A DNA stretch of 64,000 nt from Adiantum capillus-veneris. Taxonomy: Eukaryota > Streptophyta > Polypodiopsida > Polypodiales > Pteridaceae. The stretch lies in NCBI GenBank assembly GCA_014529385.2, contig CM043954.1, positions 6,513,806 to 6,577,805 on the forward strand, given 5' to 3'. The translations under genes and the position numbers were made by a program. Positions 42,566 to 53,678 of this stretch are shown here, one piece after another. Position 1 is the first letter of the stretch. Every line of letters begins with the position of its first letter. The notes below the pieces were generated by a model, which saw only the letters and a program-made list of their open reading frames with translations, was not told where the DNA came from and did not search any database.

Positions 42566-44481
42566 CGCAGCTCATCGAGGTAGCAAACACTGGCAATGGT
42601 TTGCTCAAGGGAGAAGATTGTGAATTTAACACTGGCGTCAAGGCAGGATCAGGCAAGAAAAATTCAGCCAAGAAGCACGTTCCCAATGAGGCTCCTACAG
42701 GGACTCAGGATTCAGCCAACGCAGGGAAAGACAAAGCTACGGCTAAATCAAAAAAAGGACCAGCAAAGAAATGGAAAAGACGTTTTCCTCGCAAGTCAGA
42801 AGAGCAAAAGAAGGTCCTGAGGACAGAGAACAAATGCTTTATATGTGAGCAACCTGGCCACATTGCTTACAATTGTCCTACAAAGAAAAGGCCAGCTGAT
42901 TCTAAAGACAAGGAGGACAGCAAAGGAAAGAAGCCCATGGCTGGTCTAGTGCCAGATATGGTGGGCGACAAGCCAAATTCAGATGCAAGTGAGCTTTGCA
43001 GAGCATGGGGAAAGGTTAGGGATCAAACAGTGCTTATCTTCTTTGATCCAGGTGCCAAAGCCAACTTTATTTCCCCAGAATTGGCTTCAAAGTTGGGAAT
43101 CAGACCTGAAGAGATGGGGTATACAGCAGAGGCAGGTTTGGCATGTCCTAGCCATACAGAGGCTGTGACACCCATCATTGGAAAGTTGCGTCTACATATC
43201 CAGTCCTATGTAGATGCTGAAGAATTTTACATCATGCCACTGGACGGATGTGATGTGTTGCTAGGTATTCCTTGGTTGTTTCGTGTACAGGGAATCATGG
43301 ATGCCTACAACAAAAAGATCACAGTACAGAGCAGGGGAAAGACTCACATTCTGGATGTAAAGCTTAAAGGGGAGTCTATTCCTACTGTATCAGCTTCTGC
43401 TATTACTTCTGTAATGAAAAAGCATCTTTCTGCGTACTTGGTTTTTGCACGTGAAGTGTCAGATTGTGATGAATCAAATTTATCTGTGCTAGATAAAGAA
43501 AGGTCAATGTTTTTACAACAGTACAGTGACTGTTTTTCTGATTCATTACCGTCTCAACTACCGCCAGAGAGACCCGAGGACCATGCGATAGATTTGGTGC
43601 CAGGCAGTAGCCCACCAAATAAGCCTCCGTACAGGGTTAGTGCGGCTCAGCAGAAAGAGATAATGGGCCAAGTACAGGAGTTGTTAGAAAAGGGGCTGAT
43701 TCAGCCCAGTTCATCTCCATTCTGTTCTCCAGTGTTGTTGGTGCAGAAAAAGGATGGCTCATGGCGTATGTGCATCGACTACCGTGCACTGAACAAGAAT
43801 ACCATCAAGAATAGGTTCCTTATACCTAGAATTGATGATATTATGGACAAATTAGAAGGAGCAGCTATGTTTAGCAGGATAGATCTAAAGAGTGGGTACC
43901 ATCAAATCCGCATTAGATCAAAGGATGTGCACAAGACTGCTTTTAGAACGACGTTTGGCCTTTACGAATTTTTAGTGATGCCCTTTGGTCTCACAAATGC
44001 TCCTGCTACGTTAAATAGGATTTTCCGTCCACACCAGCAGTTTGTTGGTACGTTCTTTGATGACATGATAGTCTATTCAAAGAATGAAGAGGAGCATAGG
44101 CATCACTTGGCCATTGTGTTCAAAGAGCTACGCAATCATAGGTTGCTCATCAATGCAAAGAAAAGTGAGTTTTTTCTGGAAGAGATTCACTTTCTGGGAC
44201 ACATTGTCTCAAAGGATGGTGTCAGAATGGATCCTGCAAAAGTTGAAGCGATCAAGTCATGGCCAAATTTGAAGACGGTGCATGATGTCCGAAGCTTTTT
44301 GGGACTATGCTCCTATTACAGAAGGTTTATCCGAAATTTCGCTGAGATTGCTTCACCTTTACATGCTCTTCAAAAGAAGGCAGTCACCTTTAGATGGACA
44401 CAAAAAGAGATTTCAGCTTTTAATCTCTTAAAGGAAAAGATGAGACTTCAGATCCAGTCATATTGTGTTGCCAGATCTTAG
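42508..44481 (+). pseudogene. Chromovirus B gag zinc knuckle, protease and reverse transcriptase
   Basis: The intact zinc knuckle CFICEQPGHIAYNC is preceded by a Lys/Ala-rich basic stretch. The protease active site reads FFDPGAKANFIS, Pro replacing the usual Ser or Thr of D(S/T)GA. The reverse transcriptase has KKDGSWRMCIDYRALN, DLKSGYHQIRI, MPFGLTNAPAT and the catalytic FFDDMIVYS. Compared with element D it lacks four residues after NAPATLNR. A frameshift at about 44,450 separates it from the RNase H. The first codons up to about 42,535 are out of the true frame. Confidence 0.9.
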
Positions 44482-46135
44482 GAAGTCATTTGTGGTCCAG
44501 TGTGACGCCTGCGGTAGTAGCATTGGTGCAGTCCTAATGCAAGATGGCAGGGTAGTAGCCTATGAGAGCAGAATTTTGCAAGGGCCAGAGATGACCATGC
44601 AGGTCTATGAGAGAGAGTTACTGGCTGTGATTCATGCGCTCTTAAGTTGGAAACACTACCTGCTAGGTGCAGATTTCGTTGTCCAAACGGACCATCAGAC
44701 CTTGCGATACTTCTTGACACAAACAAAGTTATCTGAGAAGCATATGCGATGGGCAAATATCTTGTCCATGTTTCATTTTCAGATTGTGCATGTGGAAGGC
44801 AAGAAGAATGTTGTGGCTGATGCCTTGTCAAGGAAGCCACAAATTTCAGCTGTGTCGATTCCTTATCATCATGAACTTGATGATATGAGAGAACAGTATG
44901 CAAATGATGAAGATTTTGCAAGGGTCTTCGAGCAGCTAATGGATGGACAACGTCATGAACACTATCTTCTTAAAGACGGGTTCATGATGATGCATGGCAA
45001 ATTGTGTGTCACAAAGCCATTGCGACGCAAAGTTATGGAAGAGAGTCATGTCCCACCGTATGCAGGGCATCGTGGTATCGATGCTACAGTTAAAGCGGTT
45101 GAGACATTCTTCTATTGGCCTACATTGAGAAGGGATGTGGATGCCTTTGTGCGAGAATGCCTAATATGCCAAAAGGTCAAGTTTGACAGGCAAAAGGCAC
45201 CAGGGTTATTGCAACCACTACCTATTCCAGATAAACCATGGGAAAGTATTGCTATGGATTTTATCTTTGATCTTCCGAGAACGCAGACAGGAAACGATGG
45301 TATTTGGACCATTATTTGCAGATTCAGCAAACAGGCTCATTTTATTCCTGTCAGGAAGAAGATAAAGCCAGATCAAATGGCACACTTGTTTATGAGCAAT
45401 ATTTTCAAGTATCATGGCATGCCACAGTCGATTGTTAGCGACCATGATCCACGCATGACAAGTTTGTTCTGGAGAGGTTTGTTTGAGAATATGGGCACCA
45501 CGCTCAAATTCTCTTCGTCATTTCATCCTCAAACAGATGGGCAGTCAGAAGAGGCAAATTCTACTGTCCTAGATCTGCTGAAGTGTTATGTGTCAGAGCA
45601 TAAAGGAAAGTGGGAGCAGTATTTGCCATTGGTGGAGTATGCATACAATAATACAATGCATTCATCAACTGGCAAGGCACCCTTTGAGATAGTTGAAGGT
45701 GGCAAGAAAGTTCCTCCCATACTGCATACAAAGGACAAGATATTTGAAGCAGATAAGTATGTTCAGGACATGGATGAAATGTACAAGAAGGTCAAAGTGG
45801 CCTTAGAAAGGACTCAGGCAAAGCAAAAGAAAGCAGCTGATCGTCACCGTCGTGAAGTGGTATATTCACTTGGTGATTGGGTGCTTTTACGCTTTGAAAA
45901 GGCAAGGTTAAAGAAGATGAAGGGCAAGGAAAGACTGTTTCCAAAGCTCAGCATGCGTTACTATGGGCCTTTTCAAGTGTGCGACATAATCAGTGATGTT
46001 GCGTATAGGCTGAAATTGCCTGACAGTTGGAAGATTCACAATGCGTTTCATGTGAGTCTTCTCAGACTCTATGTGGGTGATGTGCCAGAAGATATGCCAG
46101 CTGAAGATCAGCCGGAAGTCGAGGAACTTGACTAG
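44465..46135 (+). pseudogene. Chromovirus B RNase H and integrase
   Basis: RNase H: QCDACGSSIGAVLMQDG, then ERELLAVIHAL, then TDHQTLRYF and the end VVADALSRK, with its catalytic acids present. Integrase: zinc site GHRGIDAT ... CLICQKVKF. Core with MDFIFDLP, SIVSDHDPR and HPQTDGQSEEAN carries D, D and E. C-terminal part has GPFQVCDIISDVAYRLKLP and HNAFHVSLLR. It ends in TAG at 46,133-46,135 directly before the chromodomain, in the same frame. Confidence 0.92.
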
Positions 46136-46138
46136 ATC

Positions 46139-46333
46139 TTGGTCCCTGAAAAGATTTTGGCACACAAAGAAAGGAAAGTGAAAGGCAAGGTTGCTAGGCG
46201 TTACTTGGTAAAGTTCAGAAACTATCCACCAATGGATGCTAAGTGGATGGAAGAAGGTGAACTTGCAGAGTCACCAACTGTGTTATCACTTTACCTGGAA
46301 GCCTTCGATTTGCAACCTACCTTGACCCCTTGA
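46139..46333 (+). pseudogene. Chromovirus B chromodomain, cut off by a stop
   Basis: The frame of the integrase continues after one TAG with ILAHKERKVKGKVARRYLVK, then FRNYPPMDAKWMEEGEL and LYLEAF. Element D has the same domain (VKFKNFP-FDAKWMEEEDL). Chromodomains at the integrase C-terminus steer integration to marked chromatin. The TAG replaces a Glu codon in D and would remove this function unless read through. Confidence 0.88.
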
Positions 46334-46905
46334 GTTTCAAAGCTAAATGGATTGTCAGTGTGACAATGGCTTCTGAAACAAATGATGTACATGGTATTTA
46401 AAGTGAGCTCAAATGAAATACCTGTTACATGAATGTTAGAGCTCTACAGATTGTCAGTTTGGCAATTGCTCTTATGGAAGGTCCAAAAGTTGGTTAGTGC
46501 TATAGAAGTGAGTATTTCTTGTCAGTTTGTCAAGGATACAGTGATTGCTTCTATTGAAGAGTACATGTGTAACTGCATTCTTAAACTGTCGGTTTGGGTA
46601 TGCTCGAAAGTGTTACGGGATCCAACGTGTACTATAAGACAGTGGCAAAATGAGCAGCTACCATTTTGTCATTGGAAAGATAGTGACTCAAAGCAATGGC
46701 AGAGTGCGCAGCTACCACTATGTCATTGGGACAGGGTTCACACGCAAGCAATACATGAGTCGACGAGGTGTTGAATACACCATGGTTGACAATGAGCATG
46801 TATGTGTCGTATATGTGTCGACAGGTGTTGAATACATCAGTGTTGACAGTAAGCATGTACGACATAGGTGCAAACGAGGACGTTTGAGATTTCAAGAGGG
46901 GGGTA
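46334..46905 (+). other. Chromovirus B 3' untranslated region and polypurine tract
   Basis: Non-coding. It holds two short direct repeats: CAGCTACCA(T/C)T(T/A)TGTCATTGG at about 46,658 and 46,711, and GGTGTTGAATACA(C/T)CA at about 46,767 and 46,824. AAGAGGGGGGTA at 46,894-46,905 is the polypurine tract and is shared with element D. Confidence 0.75.
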
Positions 46906-48380
46906 TGTCACCAGCGTGTGACTACTATCTATGCTTTTTGTTGATTTCTTTCTTATTATCTATTTACTTTCACTTTTTGGAAACACCCCTCGGGAAATCT
47001 AACTGCCCTGCATTGCATAGCTAGTGTGGAACTGTCCAGAGGGAGTCAAGGCCTGAGGGCAAGAGAGCACTAAGGTTGGACAAGGACTATGGTTAGCCAA
47101 GTGGGGTCATTGACTAGCCAAAGTGGAATCCTTTGCTACAGAGGCTACATTTCAGTTCTGGATGTGGCCGCAGTGTACAAAGAGGGTCGGATGACCTAGA
47201 AAGATACAATGGCAGCATCTCCTAAATTTTAGGGAACTGCTATTTTGGGACCTGAAAATGTGTTGGCGTCATTACCTCTGGAATGACAAAGGGAACATTT
47301 TCTTACTCTGCCGTGAAGTCAACTGGGCAACCGATTGGGATATTTTTAGGCGGCAACCCCGAAACGGGAAAATGCTTGTAAATGTGCCAAGTGGCACATT
47401 CTGGTGCACTTGCCTCATGCAACAAGAAGTGGCGCTGAATTTGAAGAGGGGAGAGCCTCATTTTCAGATTTGTCACAGGTTAAGAGCTATGGAGTGCTTG
47501 CTTTCCCTCTTATGCACAGTGCGGTGCCAGGAGTGATGCCCTGCACGCTACGCACTACCCTCTCTCTCCCCTTTGGTAGTATGTTATGCCCCTCTAGTGG
47601 GCTCTTCATTTGACCAATGTACAGTTGTGTGGGTTCATGCGCGATTGCCGAGGCAAGAGCCTCTTGCACATGTACTGGATTAGCTAGTGGCTAATCCCCC
47701 CGCAGGTACAGGTGAATTCGGAGAGGTTTCACGCCAGAAATCTCGTCCGATTCAGAGGGCAAGTAGCCCTACAGGTGCAGGAGCTCGAGGACTTGTTAAG
47801 GATGCGACCGGCACGCGAAACGGAGCCCGAAACAGCAAATTACAGCCTGCTGTGTATTTTTGCAGGTTTAGGGTTTTGGCCCTAAACGGACCCTAATACC
47901 CCCAGGAGGTTCGGGGACGCAAGGGACCGCTGTACAGGTGATCTGGCACATTTTCAGGGCTGAAAACAGAGAATTCAGCGTGCTGCAGATTCTCGCCAGG
48001 TTTTGCAAAGTGCCCGTATGCTTCGGGAAAGTCATTCAATGCGTGGGAATACTGACTGTGAAGGGTTCTAGTACAGTTATGCTACCGAAATCGGGCTGGA
48101 ACAGTGGAAATTCAGCCGAGTTTGTGCGGGGCAGCTTGTAGGGAACCACAGCGTTTATTCCCTCTTTTGAACAATAAAGAAATACCGAAAGGGGCGCCTA
48201 AGTTAGGGGCCAATCTGGTGTCGGTCTACTCATACAGGTGCAATCTAGCAGCCTGTATCCCTCTCCCCTTTGTTGTGTCTTGAAAGTACACGTAAAATAG
48301 ACGACTAATAATGGGTGAAAGCTAAATCAAGGTTTGAAGTAAAGTCTACCGCCCTTTTTGGATTGAACAGGCCGGTTTCA
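46906..48380 (+). repeat. Chromovirus B 3' LTR
   Basis: TGTCACCAGCGTGTGAC ... GCCGGTTTCA, same length as the 5' LTR and followed by the TSD TGCAG. Confidence 0.95.
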
Positions 48381-48385
48381 TGCAG

Positions 48386-49505
48386 CTTGTGCATAGTGAT
48401 GTTTGTGGGTCCATGCAAACTCCATCCTTGGGCAATTACCTGTACTTCGTGACTTTCATTGATGATTACTCCAGGCATGCATGGGTATTTCTACTTAAAG
48501 CGAAGTGCGAAGTTTTTATGTGCTTCAAACAATTTCTGGCAATGGCTAAAAATATCTCGAAATGTACTATGGACACCCTCCGTTCCGATCGAGGGGGGGA
48601 GTATATGTCTCATGAATTTAATGCATTTCTGGCTAGTCGTGGGATAAAACACCAATGTACAATGCCTTATACACCTCAGCAAAATGGTGTTGCTAAGAGG
48701 AAAAACAGGTCAATGACGGAAATGGCACGATGTATGGTCAAAAGTCAAGCTTTGCCGCATTCTTTTTGGCTTGAGGCCATCATGTGTGCCGCTTATGTAC
48801 TTAACAGGTGTCCTACGAAAGCTTTGCAGTCTAGGCATGATAGAAAGCCTTCTATTGAGCACATGCATGTTTTTGGCTGTTTGGCATATGTTTTGGTGCC
48901 ACAAACATAGCGCAGAAAATTGGATGATAAGGCTGTCAAATGTATTTTTGTTGGTTATAGTGCTGAAAGCAAAGGTTACAGGTTGTATCATCCGCAAACA
49001 AAGCGTATTCTGGTTTCACGGGATGTAGTGTTTGTGGAAGATTCTGTTCAGTCCTTGCTGTCATGTACTAGAGACAGTAATGTAAGCTCACAGGAAATTT
49101 ATGACACTTTGTTGCCTCTTTTCAGTGGTGGAAATACGAATGTAAGTTCCAATGAGGTAAATGTACAGCCTATGGGGGTTTCTGAAAATGTTATAGATCA
49201 GCCTATTACTGATGCAAATGTACATGATGTACTTGATGAGGAAAGGGCTGAAAATGAGCAGGCTAGAGGAATGCCAAAATGGCTGGTGCACACTTTGCGT
49301 GAAAGTAAATTGGATGCACCTTTGTCTAGTCGTACTCGTTCAGGCTCTCGCCATGCATCTTATACATCAGATTGTTATGCTTTGGATGTGTCTAGCTTAC
49401 ATGATGTTGAGAGCCTCTGTCTTTTGATGAAGCACAGAATTCAGAAAATTGGATGGCTGCCATGCAATCAAAATATGATGCACTTATAGGAAATGACACA
49501 TGGAC
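48386..49505 (+). pseudogene. Copia A integrase and linker
   Basis: It resumes with LVHSDVCGSMQTPSLGNYLY, then FVTFIDDYSRHAWVF, then LRSDRGGEYMS. The third catalytic position reads NGVAKRKNRS: AAG (Lys) at 48,695-48,697 stands where the family has Glu, so the D-D-E triad is broken. A TAG at 48,908-48,910 interrupts before RRKLDDKAVKCIFVGYS. After 49,430 the frame shifts (ENWMAAMQSKYDALIGNDT). Cut at 49,505 by element C, TSD TGGAC; continues at 61,286. Confidence 0.92.
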
Positions 49506-50734
49506 TGTTAGGTGCAGCGGAATGAATGTCGTATTTTCTCAAGATTAGTGATCTTTACTGCTCAAGGTTCCTTTTAGTTCTTAGGGAAAGAGAGAGCTTT
49601 CCGTCTCATAGAGAGTGTGGCGATCAAGAACAAAGTGAGTGGATCTAGTGCGTCCAAATGAATGAGACTGAGAGAAGGAGAGAGAAGAGATACGACACCG
49701 AGGGGTTGTAAAACCCTCCTCCGAAGGCCCCACTCTCGTTGGCGAAAGTGGTCTACTTGATTGCACGAAAGAGTACAATGCGAATGCAAAGGACTGATGC
49801 TGTTGGACTATGCCGATGACGACGACGACGACTTGGGCTGAAATCTGAGATCTTGTAGATGCTGAATTTCTGGGACTGTTTCAAGGCTGAAAATGACTGT
49901 TTTCTTGCTGTGGTTATGGCTGAAATTGATCTCTTCCTTCGGGGTTTATGCTGCAGATGAAAACGCTGATGCTTTGTACCTGCTGAGCTGCATTTTAGGG
50001 CAGATCTGCACCTGCTGAAAACGCTGCCAATGATGAGGAACACCTGCTGAAAAACGCTGGTCTAGAGGGCTGAAATCGCTGATGATCTGCTAGCAAAAAC
50101 GCTGGGATGGGCAGCAAGGTCTAGCGTTAGTGCTTGATGAGAAAACACTGAAGTGACTTGCTATGATGGGGCTGATCTGCATGTGGTAAAAACGTCAGGC
50201 AAGGTTGGTTGTTGGCGATGTTGGATCTAGGGACTGTGGGAGGAAACGCTAGGGCAGCCAAGGGGATGGAGAGGGCAGATCTTGGAAACGCAAGGGAGGG
50301 AGAGGTCGTCTATGGCGATGGGGTCGTGAGGGGGGGTACTGCTGAGAAGTTGTATGTTGAGCGGGAAGCTCCTGCTGCCTCTTCTGCCCTTTAGTGCTAA
50401 CTTGGGTTTGCTTATATAGAAACTTAGCAAAATTGCCCTACCTACTTTTGTTGGAAAGTCACTTAAAAATAATAAGTGAAAATCCCAATAAATAGGAAAA
50501 TAGGCTAAATGCACTGGAAAATTCCCCTAACTGATGCTAATGGATTCTGATGGGAATTCCGATGATCATGCTGTGTGCAACCACAGGATATGCATCTATG
50601 CTAAGTGACTGGGCATGCACGGTCTACGAATAGACTCACAGAAGTGCCAGATCATTGTTAATCTAGACTTAACTGAACCCTGCTGTGGTGTAGCTTGTCC
50701 ACAGACACATAGGGTTGGGATGTGTCACGTGACA
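49506..50734 (-). repeat. Element C 3' LTR
   Basis: In plus orientation TGTTAGGTGCAGCGG ... GTGTCACGTGACA. Read on the minus strand it starts with the palindrome TGTCACGTGACA. It contains many copies of the word CTGAAAACGCTG. Confidence 0.92.
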
Positions 50735-50746
50735 TCCCCTCTTTTT
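50735..50746 (-). promoter_or_regulatory. Element C polypurine tract
   Basis: On the minus strand AAAAAGAGGGGA abuts the 3' LTR. Confidence 0.8.
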
Positions 50747-50751
50747 CAAAG

Positions 50752-51333
50752 TCAGGTACTGGTACCGAACTGTATGGCGTCGAGGGAGATCGCCAACAGC
50801 ATCCGGAATCCTGCAAGGGACTCTTCGCCGGCCCACTCTGATGTGTGGGTCGTGCGGTACTTGAACTTCATAAAGGTCTGCAACGCTTGCTTCTTTGGGC
50901 CGCGCCGAAAGCGACACAAAGTCTTTTGAATCTCCTTTCTTGCTTCAACTTCGTCTAGAGTCGTGCTTCTTCCATCTTCAAGAATCTCCATGGCTGAAAA
51001 TTCCTGAAACAATCTCCAACACAAAACCATGAACATACCCATTCCATGTAAAGTGAAGGAAAAAAATCTTGTCTTCTCTAAAGACTGTGTATGCAATGTA
51101 GATGAACATAGAGACGGAGTGACAACCCGTTCATCAAACACATGCAAACAATACGCTCGAGTCTTTTCTGTTTGATCGAAATCAATCAACTGTGGCAAAT
51201 CACAATGGAAATGCCCATGCGTGGTACTCATACAATCATGTGCTCGTTCGGAAACTCTGTCATGCCAAGGAAGAGACATGGAATGCGACTTCCTTACATA
51301 CATACCTTTCAGCTTTTCATGAACAATCCGCAT
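50752..51333 (-). CDS. Element C last open frame (193 codons, unknown)
   Basis: It lies in the same frame as the preceding open frame (51,337-51,735), one codon after its stop, so the two were probably one protein of about 325 residues. Its C-terminal ~90 residues (FSAMEILEDGRS, LDEVEARKE, KKQALQTFMKFKYRTTHT, LAISLDAIQF) are kept in the mini internal regions of the tandem array. It is basic and soluble-looking. It occupies the place where pol or a late gene would be. I do not recognise it; it could be captured host sequence or a family-specific accessory gene. Confidence 0.5.
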   Translation of the reverse strand: MRIVHEKLKGMYVRKSHSMSLPWHDRVSERAHDCMSTTHGHFHCDLPQLIDFDQTEKTRAYCLHVFDERVVTPSLCSSTLHTQSLEKTRFFSFTLHGMGMFMVLCWRLFQEFSAMEILEDGRSTTLDEVEARKEIQKTLCRFRRGPKKQALQTFMKFKYRTTHTSEWAGEESLAGFRMLLAISLDAIQFGTST

Positions 51334-51336
51334 ACA

Positions 51337-51735
51337 TTAGTGCTCATCTATGAGAGAAACATGCTCAACATACAGTATGTCATACCTAGGAAAAGGGATC
51401 ACATAACGATGCTGACTAAAATACAAGAAACCTTCACGAATGAAACACTCGAACAATGCGTGCGTATCAATCATGCGAACACACAATACTTCCTGTGATG
51501 GTTCCTTGGACCAAGGCTCGAGAGCCAAGATCTGTTCTTCCTGACGGGGTTCTTCTTGACTGGGTTCTTTTTGAGGGGGTTCTGTTGACCTAGGCTCGAG
51601 AGCCAAGATCGATCCTTCGTGAGTGCTCATATTTGCAACGAGGTTAGCTTTGCTAGAAAAAGCATCCACTAACACATCATCCTTTTGAACAATCACATCA
51701 TCTTCATGCAATTCATCATGCCTGTAAGAAATCAC
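51337..51735 (-). CDS. Element C middle open frame (132 codons, unknown)
   Basis: Acidic, with an internal repeat: ILALEPRSTEPPQKEPSQEE is followed by ILALEPWSKEPSQE. The C-terminal half is hydrophobic and aromatic (FECFIREGFLYFSQHRYVIP). It starts where the Gag/protease frame ends and is in another frame. No known domain is recognised. Confidence 0.4.
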   Translation of the reverse strand: MISYRHDELHEDDVIVQKDDVLVDAFSSKANLVANMSTHEGSILALEPRSTEPPQKEPSQEEPRQEEQILALEPWSKEPSQEVLCVRMIDTHALFECFIREGFLYFSQHRYVIPFPRYDILYVEHVSLIDEH

Positions 51736-53216
51736 ATCAAGCCAGAGACCTCGATAGGAGATCTCGAACTAACTTCGAGGCGGGCTCTCTCAACAAGAGA
51801 GGGGCTGATCACATCATGCATACTACCTTGGTCAAACAATATGACAAAACGGTGCCCTGACGTACGACCATAACATTTAATGAGAGAATCATCAATGGGA
51901 GGGTCCTGAGAAACTATGGGCACAATCGTGTTATCATACATTGCATTGACAGATGTAGTGGGTGCTGTGGGTTCTTTAGATTCATTCGATTCAAGCTTAG
52001 GACATGTTCTTTTTATGTGACCCTTAATGTGACAATGAAAACAACGACCTTCTTTAGAATAAGTGCTTTGTTCTTCCGAAGTGATGTATCCTCCTACAAT
52101 TCCTTGTGCTACCTTTTCATCTGGAGTAAGCTTAGGTTTAGCAGTTGTGTTAGCCTTACCCTTAGATTCATTGGAAGAATTCTTTGATGAGATACTGTTG
52201 GTAGAGTGGTTAGAAGAGTTATCATTCTTACCATTCTTACCGTTTTGAGGAGTCTGCGAGGTACTTGTGGAAGTCTTGTTCTCCTTAGGCTTTCCCTTGT
52301 TGTGCTTCATCTCCTGTGCGAGAGCAATCGCTACCGCCTTGTTGAGATCGATTGGATCGAATACCTCGACATTGTACTTGATATACTCGTCCAATCCAAA
52401 GAGAAAAGCCTCTTTGCGTTCATCATCCGACATGCGTAATTGGGTACCTAGCTGCAAAACACGATTAGAAAAAGACATAACCGGCATACCATTTTGCTTG
52501 AGAGCACGCCAATCGTCTTTCAACCGTGCGAGGTATTGAGGTGGCATAAACCGCGCCTTGAGCTTGTCTTGGAAATCAACCCAACTAAAAGAGAGGGGCA
52601 TGAAATCGTCGACTGCCTCTAGGTGCGCAGCTAGCTGTGCCTCTTGCCATGCGTGGTACCAATTAATGGCATCACCAGCAAGGTACATAGCTACCGTCAA
52701 AACTTTGCTATTTCCTATTTTCTTAGTTGTCGCAAAATAAGCATTAAATTGATGCAACCAAGAATGAATCACTGTAGCATCCATCTTACCGTCATACTTA
52801 CTGAAAGTCAACTTTTCTGTAACTGGATGGTTGGAATCCGCGTCGTGGCTTGCGCCACTGGACGAACTTCCACGATCTTTGGGTGGTTCGGTCTTCGAGG
52901 CTAGGATGTGGGAAATAAACTCTTGAAGACGAATCTCCCTTTGAGCCTCGCGTTCATCGCGCTCGCGTTCGAAAGCAAGTCGATTTTCTTCTTGTTTTGC
53001 TGCAAGAGCAATGCGCTCACGCTCCTGAGCAAGGCGCTTGTCATCCTGTCGATCCATCATGGCCATCATTTGCTTCATCATTGCCTCCATAAGGTCTGGC
53101 GTAGATGGCGAAGGGGGAGGGCTAGAAAAACCTCCTGGTGGGGAGAATCCTTCATCGCCTCTCTCATGCTCATCACCTGAAGACAAAGTATCCATGCCGC
53201 TTCGGGTGACGACCAT
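51732..53216 (-). CDS. Element C Gag with zinc knuckle and protease stub
   Basis: 494 codons without a stop. After a Pro/Ser-rich start there is a coiled-coil-like segment (about residues 40-105; MEAMMKQMMAMMDRQ, then Arg/Glu-rich heptads). The retrotransposon Gag core has KLTFSKYDGKMDATVIHSWL, AMYLAGDAINWYHAW and FQDKLKARFMPP. A Ser/Asn/Lys-rich linker leads to the intact zinc knuckle CFHCHIKGHIKRTC. The protein ends in a protease-like stub, ILFDQGSMHDVISPSLVE, where Gln replaces the usual Ser or Thr of D(S/T)G. No polymerase follows. The intact frame suggests recent mobility through trans enzymes. Confidence 0.9.
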   Translation of the reverse strand: MVVTRSGMDTLSSGDEHERGDEGFSPPGGFSSPPPSPSTPDLMEAMMKQMMAMMDRQDDKRLAQERERIALAAKQEENRLAFERERDEREAQREIRLQEFISHILASKTEPPKDRGSSSSGASHDADSNHPVTEKLTFSKYDGKMDATVIHSWLHQFNAYFATTKKIGNSKVLTVAMYLAGDAINWYHAWQEAQLAAHLEAVDDFMPLSFSWVDFQDKLKARFMPPQYLARLKDDWRALKQNGMPVMSFSNRVLQLGTQLRMSDDERKEAFLFGLDEYIKYNVEVFDPIDLNKAVAIALAQEMKHNKGKPKENKTSTSTSQTPQNGKNGKNDNSSNHSTNSISSKNSSNESKGKANTTAKPKLTPDEKVAQGIVGGYITSEEQSTYSKEGRCFHCHIKGHIKRTCPKLESNESKEPTAPTTSVNAMYDNTIVPIVSQDPPIDDSLIKCYGRTSGHRFVILFDQGSMHDVISPSLVERARLEVSSRSPIEVSGLM

Positions 53217-53665
53217 GCACTATGATCTTGGGGTCTTAAGCTCGCGAGGAACTTGGTTCTTGAGGGTCTTGAGGTTCTTGAGGTCCTTGATTCGTGAGAA
53301 TCTTGGGTTGTCGAGGGTTTCTTTTGCTTGCAAACCGTGTCGGAGAAGGATCTTCTCTTCACCCGAGTTCTACTCCTTTCTACGGGCGCACCCCTTGGCG
53401 GCCTTGCGCTCACACCAAGGTTGCTTTTTCCCACCTCACGTCGATTGGCCGGCCGCTAAGTGCACGGTCCGCTCTCAATGAGTGAAAAGAGACACAAGGG
53501 GAGGCTGGACAAGCCCTTCTTTCTTGGGATTCCTGTCACTCTTCAACAGAACACGATTAGGAATCGCCACGCCCAAGTAAACTTGGGTTCATGCAATCGC
53601 AACAAGCAAAAAAAAGCTTGTGGTTCTTGTGGTTCTTCCCTTGAGTAATGTAGAACACTTCCAAA
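53217..53665 (-). other. Element C leader
   Basis: Non-coding leader between primer site and gag. It has a short irregular repeat of TTGAGG(T/G)(T/C)(C/T)TT at 53,258-53,290 (plus-strand reading). Open frames in it lack motifs. Confidence 0.6.
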
Positions 53666-53678
53666 GCTCTGATACCAA
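53666..53678 (-). other. Element C primer-binding site
   Basis: The minus strand reads TTGGTATCAGAGC immediately after the LTR end, a perfect match to the plant initiator tRNA-Met primer site. Confidence 0.9.

Larger units (their letters stand above)
39696..48380 (+). mobile_element. Ty3/gypsy chromovirus B, full length (8,685 bp)
   Basis: Two LTRs of exactly 1,475 bp, TSD TGCAG at 39,691-39,695 and 48,381-48,385. Gag with a zinc knuckle, protease, reverse transcriptase, RNase H, integrase and a C-terminal chromodomain. By eye the LTRs differ at about twenty sites. It carries two in-frame stops, two frameshifts and a 4-codon deletion near the polymerase core, so it is probably inactive. It sits inside the copia integrase gene. 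Confidence 0.95.

Noticed and set aside
39696-48380. Endogenous pararetrovirus
   Set aside because: LTRs, integrase and chromodomain are present and no movement-protein motif is seen, so it is a gypsy element.
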